The notes beneath the pieces were generated by a model. It was not told the DNA's origin. It worked only from the letters and a program-made list of their open reading frames with translations, and ran no database searches. Source: Lingula anatina (Eukaryota > Brachiopoda > Lingulata > Lingulida > Lingulidae). From it: DNA of 64,000 nt. The stretch spans positions 278,612 to 342,611 of the forward strand of contig NW_019776146.1 of NCBI RefSeq assembly GCF_001039355.2, written 5' to 3'. Shown piece after piece: positions 28,062 to 39,494 of this stretch (within the stretch, counting starts at the first letter, position 1; every line of letters starts with the position of its first letter). The position numbers and the translations under genes were made by a program.

Positions 28062-28668
28062 CTTTTTCGTCTAATGAGGCCATAGTGGGTACCTGGGCGG
28101 AGGGGGGTGGGGGTGCACAATCTAAAAATAGTGTTGATAAAAGAGTTCTGACCACAAATCGATCTTCACACATAGATTTTGAGCCTCTCTAAGTGACCAC
28201 AAGACAATGCTGTTTTCATCATGTAAGGTTGATTTTATACCACAGAAATTCACTTCCTTACAATCACCAAAATCTCACCTAGACCTTGTCAAACAAAGGC
28301 ACATTTCCAATTTAATTCTTTTCGATTCTGAAAAATTATAATCTTTGACATATTCTATTGCTAGATACAAATATTTTCCCATACTATTTTTGGTATTTAG
28401 AGAGGACGAACGGTGTCATTTGGTACGGCTTAGAACAATGAATCAGCTGGTCAAAATTCTAATTTCAAGAGGGGCCCAATGTTGTGATTTTTTTAAAAAA
28501 TCGAAGGGGGGGGGGCAGGACCCCCCTTAAATTCCCCCTCCTCCTAAATCCGCCACTGTTTTCCTACAGCACACTGTAGCTGATGACAAACACCAAACAC
28601 CGCAGTGCGTCAGGAGGGCGCCAGGGAGCGATGCGCTGCAAACAACACATTACATTCACAAATGGAGG

Positions 28669-28933
28669 TGAAGGCTATCTAAGGAAATGTGCATTTACTC
28701 ATATATAAAGTGTGGTGCAAGGAAGTTCTTAGCTTCCAACCTCACTTGTTGATGTTTACAAACAAACTTGAGTTTATAGGCCTATACAACCTAAGAACAG
28801 GCCTATTTCCGCACTTAAACATTGAGAGAAGTCTAAAAAACGCATTATGACACGTTCAAAAAATTTAATTGTTTAATGAAAAATGTAATTTTGACACAGG
28901 TCAAGGATGTATTAAGTTTAATTTACTTGTGTA
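28669..28933 (+). repeat. 265-bp near-identical direct duplication, copy 1
   Basis: It matches 29052-29316 almost base for base; one substitution was seen (CACGTTC versus CACGATC). The copy is followed directly by GGCGTGCGATTTTCACCC, which in the second context occurs 377 bp further on at 29694. An ambiguous base N lies at 28957. See findings for the assembly interpretation. Confidence 0.9.
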
Positions 28934-29051
28934 GGCGTGCGATTTTCACCCAAAAGNTCGTTTAAACTTGAAACTGAATCGATGGGAAGGCAGTGAATCG
29001 ACGAAACATAACTAAATCGACGACAGGATTTTTTGCCCTTTTGGCCGCCCA

Positions 29052-29316
29052 TGAAGGCTATCTAAGGAAATGTGCATTTACTCATATATAAAGTGTGGTG
29101 CAAGGAAGTTCTTAGCTTCCAACCTCACTTGTTGATGTTTACAAACAAACTTGAGTTTATAGGCCTATACAACCTAAGAACAGGCCTATTTCCGCACTTA
29201 AACATTGAGAGAAGTCTAAAAAACGCATTATGACACGATCAAAAAATTTAATTGTTTAATGAAAAATGTAATTTTGACACAGGTCAAGGATGTATTAAGT
29301 TTAATTTACTTGTGTA
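29052..29316 (+). repeat. 265-bp near-identical direct duplication, copy 2
   Basis: Second copy of 28669-28933, starting TGAAGGCTATCTAAGG. Flanking sequence to the left differs from that of copy 1. Confidence 0.9.
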
Positions 29317-29894
29317 TCACAAACGTTATTAAGAAGCACGCAATCGGATGATTATCAATTTACACAATTACAAGTTGTCTTAAAATTTCCACTGTGAACC
29401 TCTACGAAAAGGAACTGTAGTGGCCAACAAGATTTTCAATTCTGAAACCCTTTAACTTCTGAATATTTTGACTGTTATGATAACCACTTTTTTCTCGGTC
29501 TTCGCCTTATTTTTCGCTTCAAAGAAAAAAGAGAGAGAGAAAATGTCCTAATAAAATTCAACCTTAAAGAACACAAATAAATAGAAATGCAGTCAAAATT
29601 TCAATGGTTTGCCGATATCCATTTTCACTCACTTGAAAACCTTAGACACGCATTTTTTCAACCTTTATATAATAATTATAATCGTATATCTTAGGCGTGC
29701 GATTTTCACCCAAAAGTCGTGTCGTCTGCAAAGCGCGGGGTCAGCGCAACCCTGAGGCACGTTTACTATTTGTTCCTCATTCATGCAATGATTGTGTTAG
29801 TGCAGAAAATTTCTTTCTCGCCAGATGACGAGTGAAAACTTTGATAAGATTTTTTTAATCACCTTCAAGATCATCAAGTCATCAAGACCATCAC

Positions 29895-30250
29895 CATTAC
29901 AGATCTCTGATATGAACATCACTTCCGGCCCGGTCTTATATTACTTTAGGGGACTTAATTTGCATATAAGAGAATAAATGCATTTTTTTCTGATTCTGGC
30001 TCGTCTCCGATTTTTTCATTATTTTCAGAAACTAATGTCCTCTTTTGCTCAAAAATTGGAATACTTTTGATCCCAATGCACTGTTTGAAAATCATGTAAT
30101 TAGAAATAACTTTTATATCACAGACGTGTATCACGTTTTCACTCTACAGCCATAAAACTCGTTAGCTGCATGGGTATAAAAGTAGGTCAATTGCCTGTAT
30201 AAAATTGCCATACGATTATTGATTTTTTAGTGTGGACCGTTTTTGGGGGG
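29895..30250 (-). repeat. Diverged dispersed repeat, inverted relative to 62.2-62.6 kb
   Basis: Read on the minus strand it shares in order with 62225-62600: CCAAAAACGGTCCACAC, AATAATCGTATGG, ACAGGCAATT.ACCTACTTT, AAACGTGATACACGTCTGTGA, CTCTTATATGCAAATTA and GGAAGTGATGTTCATATC. No coding frame; ancient element of unknown class. Confidence 0.65.
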
Positions 30251-31140
30251 AGACCGTAGTGGGAGATGTATTAAGGTGCTAGCAAAATGTTTGTGTCGCA
30301 TGGGGTTACTGAAAGCAGATTATATTGCAAAGATTATATTGCAAAGAGAGTAAAAGTAGCCTACACCTCCAGCTTTACCACTGGCAATACCATGGAGGAC
30401 TTTATAGATGCCACGGTCCCCCTCTATTTCATCTGACTCTCCCTAAAATTTTATTGACCGCGTTAACTGTTCAGCTCCCGGGAAGCGCGGAGCATCCAGC
30501 GTGGTGGCAGACGCAGGTGCTCTGCAGACGGCACATGCATTCACAAGAGGGGGTAAAGGTTTTGTAGGAAAATGTATTTAATTACATCCGGGAATAACGT
30601 GATAAAGGAAAGAAATATGACTTATTTGAATTTATATTGATCAAAGATACTGGTATTTCTACTCAAAATTGACAGAATAAAAAAAATGCAAATGGAGATA
30701 ACCTATCTCCCCTCAGAACCATTCCAAGGCATATCCTATCCGCGAGCTTTTGACCTACTTTCTAATGGCTTTCGCACTCCTGTACACGCTGAGTTTGTAT
30801 GGTAGAAAGCGGGGCGAGGGGGGTGGGGGGGGAGCGAATTTATACTATAGCATAATTTTTTGGCTCATGAACAGTATTACACACAGGTAGATTATTCGAC
30901 CGAAGTATATGTTTTTTTACATGTTTTATTTTATACAATAAAACATTTTATTTTAAAAGATAGACCTGAATTGAGGGCGTTGTCAACGGGGAAGAGAAGT
31001 TTTTTATCCAAGCCCACAGTTGTTGATTATGCTGGTCAGCACATTCCGTACTTCATTATAATTTTGATCTGATTCGTTTTCTTTTGTGATGATTTAGCTA
31101 GGACAAACAGTGAACCGACGTACAATTAACATCAAGCATT

Positions 31141-31232
31141 GGATTTGGCCACCCCCCTCCCCTTCCCCCTCTCTCCCTCTCCCTTTCCCTCTCTCCCTCC
31201 CCCCTCCCTCTGTGTGTGTGTGTGTGTGTGTG
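31141..31232. repeat. Polypyrimidine tract and (TG)n microsatellite
   Basis: CT-rich runs (CCCTCTCTCC and variants) over about 65 bp are followed by about ten TG units. Simple sequence. Confidence 0.9.
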
Positions 31233-31281
31233 TCTAATGTAGGTGTAGGGAGGGTGTATGTAGTTTTCACGTAGTCTTAGA

Positions 31282-31492
31282 CCCCATTTCCAGAGATTAG
31301 ATCGATCTACTTTAGATCGACCTAACTCCCTGGGGGTTCACGCTAAATAGCTGTCAGCCGGGCGGACACGAAAGTTAATTACCCCTTTACAGCTTGTAGT
31401 AGGCGGGACGGACATTTAAGCCGGATTATCTGACAGTAATCTAGTGAGACTCCCCGCGGGGATAGATCGATCTAAAAGCTCTGGGAATACAG
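31282..31492. repeat. Foldback MITE family, copy 2
   Basis: Left end CCCATTTCCAGAGATTAGATCG; right end reads back as the complement (GATAGATCGATCTAAAAGCTCTGGGAA). It is about 210 bp long. Internal landmarks ACTCCCTGGGGGTTCACGCT, GTTAATTACCCC, TACAGCTTGTAGTAGGCGGG and GAGACTCCCCGCGGGG are nearly identical to the copies at 63.3 and 63.5 kb. Confidence 0.85.
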
Positions 31493-31647
31493 CCTTACCA
31501 TGCCTTGACAAGGTACCGATATCATTTTAAAAATTAAAACCCGTTTTTCATATTGGCTTCAAAATCACGGGTTTGTATTTGCTTGAAGCTGCATTTGTCG
31601 TTCAGATTTCATTTTTAATTTTAAATTATCCTTCCTTCTTTCTTTTT

Positions 31648-31648
<1 letters not shown>

Positions 31649-31680
<32 letters not shown>
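31649..31680. repeat. Poly-T tract
   Basis: A run of about 32 T residues. Simple repeat; possible tail of an unrecognised retro-insertion. Confidence 0.9.
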
Positions 31681-31683
<3 letters not shown>

Positions 31684-31881
31684 TTCATACTGAATAAAAT
31701 TTGTGATTTTCAGGTATAGATGTTATAGATAGGATTGTTCATGATTCTCTAAATAAGTGGTAATACTGCTAACAAGAATGTTTTGAATCCGTTCTCTAGC
31801 CTTCTCTAGCGCGATATTTTCTACGTTTGATACACTCCTATTTACGGTTTTGATATGCACTGTTTAAACTTGCGACTGAAG

Positions 31882-32664
31882 TAGGGGAGACCGGGGCTAG
31901 TTGGCCCAGTTAGACACTTTTGACCTTGTGGAGTAAACTGGGCATGAGTTAGAGTAACGAAAGAGGTTTTGAAGTAAGCACCATAAAGTAAGCTACATAT
32001 GCAACGTCATTATTTTTCAAATATAATGCCAGATATATTGAGGTTTCTATACGTTACGTTGTATGTGTTGTAAGAACCAAAATATCTATTAATTAAACTT
32101 TTGTTTTAATCAAGAATAAGCTAATAATGGTATTAAGCAGGTTTTTTAATTAATGAAAACGAATAATAAATTTTCGTTTTAAAAGAAACTAACAAATTCA
32201 GTCTTTAACTGGTAATTATTTAACAAACCATTAACTTTGCTTTAACAATTGTCTATAGATTTGTGGATTGTGGTCTATATGAGGGTCCAACTTGCCCAGA
32301 GCCAAGGGGGCCAACTAGCCCCAGGTGCACAATTGTAATATTTAAGGATTGCAGCCGTTTATGGTGCAAGAATGGACTGCGTTAAAACATTTTTCTAAAA
32401 TTTCAAACAATTAGCTTTAGTTTGATGCCCTATACGTATACTTTATTCGATCAAAAGCATATGAAAATAGATTTTTAAGTGCAAAAATCGTTTATTTGGA
32501 CTCACCGCTTAAGTAAAACTTTTCAACGTCCGACACTTCCTTAGCATTGTAGGCTACAGTCACATTACAAGAGTATGTGGCCATTTTTTTTACATCGTAG
32601 TTTCTTTTTCATAAATTGACGGGGGGCCAACTTACCCCGGGGTCCAACTAGCCCCGGTCTACCT
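31882..32664. mobile_element. Non-autonomous DNA element with GACCGGGGCTAGTTGG inverted ends
   Basis: The left end (31882-31908) reads GAGACCGGGGCTAGTTGGCC. The right end (32638-32664) is its inverted copy, GGTCCAACTAGCCCCGGTCT. Related motifs recur inside: GGGTCCAACTTGCCC, GGGGGCCAACTAGCCCCAG (about 32283-32322) and GGGGCCAACTTACCCCGG, giving a nested, multi-palindrome layout. The body of ~780 bp is AT-rich with no transposase frame. Class is unknown. Confidence 0.7.
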
Positions 32665-33667
32665 TATGATGGTGATGAAGATGAACGTGCCGAGATTTAG
32701 TGTATATTCGAAATGATAATAGACAAAATAATCTTCAGATTTAATTGAAGTTCAGTTTATTTTCCATGAAAGTTGTCCGATATCTTATTGATTCATGAGC
32801 CGATATATGGGTTACAACATCTACTTTATGTCCGAGTGGCAACAGCAGCTGTTCACGATTCACTGCCAGAGACTTTGTGCTTGCCTTGCTTGTATCTGTA
32901 ATAAAAATACAAGCGTAGATAATTGATAGCTATGTACGGTAATAGAAATAAGAAGAAGAAGAAGAAGAAACGTAAACGATAGAAAAACTCTTACGTCCTG
33001 TTCGAAACTTAAAGCACCACTGCATCACAAACAGTCACCATTTTAAAAGGACACATACGCGACACAAGTCAAAGACGGATTGTCGAGCAGAAGTTCATTA
33101 AAATATCAAAGATTTTAAAAAAATATTATCCTTGTTTTATTGTTACGAAATCTTCAAGACGTTAACCTTTATCGCGCACTTTTAACTACCTGTCCCTTTT
33201 GCAGCATCACGTATCCATTTTGGTCCCTGAAGAAGGCTCACAAGCCGAAAGCTCGGGCATTTTTCACCTTTCAATGTTAACCTGTATAGATGCGTTTTAG
33301 TGTAATTTTTTTACGTAAAGATACGGAAGATGCGAATGAAAAATACGTATTTTTATTCATCAGCCATAACAGTTAATTATCATAAAAGAGGTCTGTTATC
33401 TGATTCTGGTCCTAGTTGTGAATGAGGCCAGAGACAACCGCAAAGAGAGAGAGAGAGAGAGATACTACACTCTACCAGAGTCATAGACAGATTTTTCATT
33501 GAATATTCACAGATAAAATGTAAAGATGTCTTTAGTAATTTTTAAAGAAAGATTCTTGTTTATGATTTGAACGCAAAGGACGACCACGTTAGTTACGTTA
33601 TGTAAAAGCTATCATCTGAGTCCTCAAGGGAGTCGAACTTCCAACACGGAGGTACTTTGGGTAGATC

Positions 33668-33710
<43 letters not shown>

Positions 33711-35270
33711 CAATGTCTCTCTTGCTCTTTCTTGAATCTTTCGATGCACACGAAAATCGTTGCATAAGTTAGCTCAGCACCTGTGCTAATCATATTTTGA
33801 AAATGCGGACTCAATTTTAAACCTGCATTACTGTCGCTCGTAACACCACATCACTTTCGCCTTATTTTCAATTAGAAACAAACGTCTCAAAAATATCTTA
33901 AACAAGGCAATAAATAACTTGCAGCTACTTTTGCGTGTTGCCTGGCTTTTAAAAACTGGCAAATCCTTCGTGGCGTCTTTTTGCTGCAAATCATTAATTT
34001 TAGTTGTTTGATGCCTATGAAATTTTTTAGCCATTAATAAATATCTTCAATTTATTTAAAAACAATGATTGTAGGTCCCATAGGGTATTTTCCTTACCCG
34101 TGAAAACCAGTTACCATTTTACGAGATGGTCGCAACGTTCTTATTAATAAGCGTCATCCGTGAAGAATCCCTTTCCGGTGACTCGTGAATGCGGGTTTTT
34201 ATCACTCGTCCCTAGTGAAACGAAGTCATTATACTCGGTGATAGTTATTTTCAGCTTCGAGGGCTCGCATTTTCAAGGACATATGAATGAACTTTTGAAA
34301 TAATTTATGTGTTTTGTGATTTTATGACTGTGGTCACTCCCGCCTCCCCCTGGGAACAGTCAAATGTTTTACACGACATAACTTCAATCTCTTGATTAGA
34401 AGGCCATATGCAAGACCTTCGTTGCCAGGCATTGTGAAAAATATACTTGAAATTGGGGTCAAAATGTAGGCTTTTTGAAAAAATAAATGCGCATCTCATA
34501 TTAGCCTACTAGCACTCGCTGTCTGTAGCACAGTCTTTGGCGCAGTCTATAAGTAATGTAGGCAAAAACGACTTTAGGGTATTTCAAGCAAGTTTAGTAT
34601 ACTTTGAAAGTAATTACTCTAAATGTGAAAGTCCTTAAATGCTTCATTTGCTTATAACTTGAAATTGAGTGTTGTGTTGGCAGAGCTTAGATCCAGCAAA
34701 AGTTGAAGCAAATAATAAACAAATAAATAAAATAAAATTAATAAATAATAAAAATGGCAAAAAAAGAATATAAAATTACCTTTTGGTGTAAAACTTATAT
34801 AATAAATCAATATCTAAACGAAAAATCTAAAGATATAATAACTTGGGATGCAGAGTGAAACGGAAATGTGACCGGATGTACCGAGATGTGACTGAGTATT
34901 CACTGCGGGTTTTCTTTGACCTACTTAGTCTACATAATTTGGCGGGAATATCTTACACGTTATGAAATAAGGACAAGATATGTTTGCGAGTAATCATCAA
35001 AGTTTGATCTGAAGCAGTAGGACATTCCACGATCCCTGCATCCCTTTTAATGTATACATTCTTGATGACAGAAGGGTGAGCACTTTGTTGTAGCAATTCT
35101 GTTGGTAGATATATATCAGAATGCTTTTGAGGTGCCACAGTCAATCATGTCCTGCTGCAGCACTGCCCCCCCCCCCCCCCGTGACCGGCGACCACTGGGG
35201 CGCCTCGTTTAACAACCTATACAGATATCTTCTCGCCAAAATGTTAATACATTGTGAAAGTATAGAATAG
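32665..35270. other. Intergenic stretch with simple repeats only
   Basis: Contains a short (GAA)n near 32951, the piece CTGAAGAAGGCTCACAAGCC at about 33228 (resembles retroelement 3' tails), (GA)n near 33445, (AAT)n at 33668-33709 and a poly-C run at about 35166-35180. No coding exon was seen. Confidence 0.5.
33668..33709. repeat. (AAT)n microsatellite
   Basis: Fourteen or so uninterrupted AAT trinucleotides. Confidence 0.95.
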
Positions 35271-35272
35271 TA

Positions 35273-35628
35273 TAATCTGAGATAATTTCTATGTAATCAG
35301 GATGAAGGCTGATCACTGTCCTGAAAAAAAAGTAATCTGAGATAATTTCTATGTAATAAGGATGAAGGCGGATCGCTGTCCTAAAAAAAGTAATCTGAGA
35401 TAATTTACATAATCAGGATGAAGGTGAATTGCTGTCCTAACAAAAGTAATCTGAGATAATTTCTATGTAATCAGGATGAAGGCGGATCACTGTCCTGAAA
35501 AAAAAGTAATCTGAGATAATTTCTATGTAATCAGGATGAAGGCAGATCGCTGTCCTGAAAAAAAAATGTAATCTGAAATAATTTCTATGTAATCAGGATA
35601 AAGGCGGATTGCTGTCCTGAAAAAAAAG
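35273..35628 (+). repeat. Tandem array of six ~60-bp units
   Basis: Six successive copies begin TAATCTGAGATAATTT and contain AGGATGAAGG and TGTCCTGAAAAAAA. Units vary from 56 to 63 bp through A-run length and a small deletion in copy 3. No spacer/repeat alternation, so not a CRISPR. It directly borders the 194-bp array. Confidence 0.95.
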
Positions 35629-36103
35629 AAAGTATTGTGAGTAAAGAATACAGTGCAATATTGAAATATTTGTTTTGGTTAATTCTTACATTTCTGATTA
35701 TCAATTTCCAATAAACTTGACAACTAATCAGCTTATCACAAATTTTTATTGTTGTCAATCATCACTTGTAAAAAATTTCATAAATATTGGACAAGATTTG
35801 TCAAAATTATTAACGTTTAACTATTTTAAGTTGTGGAATTTGCCAGTGTTTTCAGTGTAATTTTCAATTTTCTCAAATATATCGTCCGAAGAAAACACTA
35901 TTCATTAGACACAGTCAGCTGATCAGCTTGTCACAGATTTTTATTGTTGTTTAGCATCATTTGTATAAATTTCAGAAGTATTGGACATGATTTGACAAAA
36001 TTATTTACGTTTAACTATTTTAAGTCTTTGGATTTGCCAGTCTTTTCAATGTAATTTTCATTCTTTTTTCAGTTATATTGTTCTTTTTCCAGAGTTCCCT
36101 TAC

Positions 36104-36317
36104 CATGAGAAAGCAGACAGTGAAAGACGAGATCAAGAGCAGCACCATGTCTTGTCCATGTGTACAATACATGATATGAAGCAAGATTTAGGGCATTGTC
36201 AAGTATTGTGGTAGCAGCAACCCATTCCAGAAACCCATTGTAAGGGGGAATCTGCATCTGGCATTGATAGTAAGGAGAAGTCCTGTATGGGTATATATTG
36301 TTTTCCAGATGACAGTT
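36104..36317 (-). pseudogene. Exon-like segment inside the satellite array, copy 1
   Basis: On the minus strand this 214-bp piece is open throughout. It starts after a weak acceptor (ACCTAG) and ends at a good donor (CATG followed by GTAAGG). It encodes, in part, NGFLEWVAATTILDNALNL and YHVLYTWTRHGAALD. The family is not recognised. Copies 2 and 3 are non-identical at amino-acid level, which argues against current selection. Pseudo-exon is the likeliest status. Confidence 0.4.
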
Positions 36318-37440
36318 CTAGGTAATTTGCAACTTGTACACAAACAAACTCAAATCACCATATTTGCTGTTTTCTTTTTTGGTAAACAATACATTGCAAT
36401 ATTGAAATATTTTTTGGTTAATTCTCACTTTTCTGATCATCAATTTTCAATAAACTTGACATTAAAAAAAAACAGATAACTGATCAGCTTATCACAGATT
36501 TTTGTTGTTGTTAAGCAGCATTTGTACAAATTTCAGAAATATTGGACAAGATTTGACAAAATTATTAACATTTAACTATTTTAAGTCTTGATATTTGCCA
36601 GTCTTTTCATTGTAATTTTCAGTTTTCCCAAATATATTGTCTGAAGAAAATATTTTCATTACACACAGTCAACTGATCAGCTTATCACAGATTTTTATTG
36701 TTGTTAAGCATCATTTGTACCAATTTCAGAAATATTGGACAAGATTTGACAAAATTATTAATGTTTAACTATTTTAAGCCATGGGATTTGCCAGTCTTTT
36801 TAATGTAATTTTCAGTTTTCCCAAATATATTGTTCAAAGAAAATACTTTTCATTAGACACAGTCAACTGATCAGCTTATTACAGATTTTTATTGTTGTTA
36901 AGCATCTTTTGTACCAATTTCAAAAATGTTGGAAAAAGATTTGACAAAATTATTAACATTTAACTATTTTAAGTCTTGGGATTTGCCAGTCTTTTCATTG
37001 TAATTTTCAGTTTTCCCAAATATATTGTCTGAAGAAAATATTTTCATTACACACAGTCAACTGATCAGCTTATCACAGATTTTTATTGTTGTTAAGCATC
37101 ATTTGTACCAATTTCAGAAATATTGGACAAGATTTGACAAAATTATTAATGTTTAACTGTTTTAAGCCATGGGATTTGCCAGTCTTTTTAATGTAATTTT
37201 CAGTTTTCCCAAATATATTGTTCAAAGAAAATACTTTTCATTAGACACAGTCAACTGATCAGCTTATCACAGGTTTTTATTGTTGTTAAGCATCTTTTGT
37301 ACCAATTTCAAAAATGTTGGAAAAAGATTTGACAAAATTATTAACCTTTAACTTTTTTAAGTTTTGGGATTTTCCAGTCTTTTCAATGTGATTTTCATTC
37401 TTTTTTCAGTTATATTGTTCTTTTTCAGAGTTCCCTTACC

Positions 37441-37650
37441 ATGAAAAAACAGACAGTGAAAGAAGGGATCAAGAGCAGCACCATGTCTTGTCCATGTGTA
37501 CAATACATGATATGAAGCAAGATTTAGGGCATTGTCAAGTATTGTGGTAGCAGCAACCCATTCCAGAAACCCATTGTAAGTGGGAATCTGCATCTGGCAT
37601 TGATAGTAAGGAGAAGTCTTGTATGGGTATATATTGTTTTCCAGATGACA
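37441..37650 (-). pseudogene. Exon-like segment inside the satellite array, copy 2
   Basis: It has the same block as copy 1, 1337 bp to the right, still open on the minus strand with the GTAAGG donor. The acceptor AG of copy 1 is replaced (ACCTATAA), so it would not splice in the same way. Differences from copy 1 include changes at several amino acids (for example LVFHCLLSHG versus PFFHCLFFHG). Confidence 0.4.
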
Positions 37651-39494
37651 GTTATAGGTAATTTGCAACCTCGTACACAAACAAACTCAAATCACCAAAT
37701 TTGCTGTTTTCTTTATTGGTAAACAATACATTGCAATATTGAAATATTTTTTGGTTAATTCTCACTTTTCTGATTATCAATTTTCAATAAACTTGACATT
37801 AAAAAAAACACAGATAACTGATCAGCTTATTACTGATTTTTATTGCTGTTAAGCATCAATTGTGAAAATTTCAGAAATGCTGGACAAGATTTGACAAAAT
37901 TATTATCGTTTAACTATTTTAAGTCATGGTATTTGTCAGTCTTTTTAATGTAATTTTCAGTTTTCTCAATATATTGTCCGAAGAAAATACTTTTCATTAC
38001 ACACAGTCAACTGGTCAGCTTATGATAGATTTTTATTTTTGTTAAGCATCTTTTGTACCAATTTCAGAAATATTGGACAAGATTTGACAAAATTATTAAC
38101 GTTTAACTATTTTAAGTCTTGGGATTTGCCAGTCTTTTCATTGTAATTTTCAGTTTTCCCAAATATATTGTCAAAAGAAAATACTTTTCATTAGACACAG
38201 TCAACTGATCAGCTTATCACAGATTTTTATTGTTGTTAAGCATCATTTGTATAAATTTCAGAAATATTGGACAAGATTTGACAAAATTATTAATGTTTAA
38301 CTATTTTAAGTCTTGGGATTTGCCAGTCTTTTCAATGTAATTTTCATTCTTTTTTCAGTTATATTGTTCTTTTTCCAGATTTTCCTTACCATGAAAAAGG
38401 AGGCAGTGAAAGACAGCATCAAGAGCAGCACCATATGTCTTATCCATGAGTACAATATATGATGAAGCCCTGAACCTGGGAAATATGTGTACTTTAGATA
38501 AACGAAGGGAAGATCTGTGCAAAACTTTCTTTTACAAAATAACTGAACCCTCTGACAAACTGAATCACATTTTAATTGAGTAATCCAATCATCTTTTAAG
38601 ATCAAACAATAAATACAAAGTGCCAAAATTTAAGACCGATAGATACCGATGCTCTTTTATTCCATATGCACTTTTAAATTTCCAATAGTATAATGTTGTC
38701 TTTTATCCTAAGTACAGTAATTTTAAAGTTCAAGTAGCAGTCTTTTAACTCAGTTTCATTCAAGCAAATATCATTTTATTATCATTATGATGTTCTTTAC
38801 ATTCTATGTACAACTTCAACCCACCTGGTTGTAATCTTAAAAAATTATTATTATTATAAAGATTTGAAATATAATCGTCATCATTATTTAAATGTATGAA
38901 ATGGATATTACCAATAAAAACATAATAAGAAAGGATTTTTTATGGGGGGGAGGGGAGGGGGTACCACTTCAGTTGGTATAAAAGAAATTCAAACCATTCT
39001 TTATCTTTCAGCACTGTTTTTAAAATAACATAAAGAAAGTACCAGTATAGTATTGGTTTCCAAGTCCAGGTAACTTAGTGTCCCCAAAGGTGTTGTAATT
39101 ATATTGTTAATCCAACGGGTTTGCTTAAAGATTATCATCGAAAAAATCAAAATATAATAACTGAAGACACTTGATACAAGTATAAGAGAACCTTTTCCAA
39201 AACTTTTTTGTACAAACACGGATGTGTCAGAATATAAAGCCGTCTCCTGCATTTGCCATCGCCTTTGCCTTGCACTTTCAGTGATAACACATTAAGTGGA
39301 AAGCCATTTTACTTTTTGTTTTCAAACTTACGGAACAGATGTATATTCATAAAATACAGGTTGATTTCAAAAATGGGTATGATCAAGCCATTTTGTCAAA
39401 AGTAAAGCTGTTTTTTCTCGTTTTTCAGCATATTTAATCCACCATGATACAGATACCATGAAAACTCACATTTGCATTATTAAAGATTGGTTGT

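Larger units (their letters stand above)
35650..38395 (+). repeat. ~194-bp satellite array with inserted exon-like segments
   Basis: The unit core CAACTGATCAGCTTATCACA recurs at about 36478, 36670, 36864, 37058, 37252, 37815, 38008 and 38202, giving a spacing of 192-194 bp; degenerate units lie at about 35725 and 35916. Each unit also has TATTGTTGTTAAGCATC, ATTGGACAAGATTTGACAAA, GGATTTGCCAGTCTTTTCA and a variable CCAAATATATTG. The array is broken at 36060-36475 and 37395-37812 by copies of a ~420 bp non-satellite block, and a third, truncated one starts at about 38345. Confidence 0.93.

Noticed and set aside
27293-28560. A 1.26-kb hAT-like element bounded by CAGGGACGGAT and ATCCGCCACTG
   Set aside because: Ends are only loosely complementary and no flanking duplication matches; the two ends probably belong to different elements.
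33221-33285. CTGAAGAAGGCTCACAAGCC-type sequence as a retroelement
   Set aside because: Similar strings mark 3' ends of some retroelements, but no coding body or boundaries were found.
35273-35628. Regular repeats considered as a CRISPR array
   Set aside because: Copies are contiguous with no unique spacers, unit lengths drift with A-runs, and the DNA is animal nuclear.
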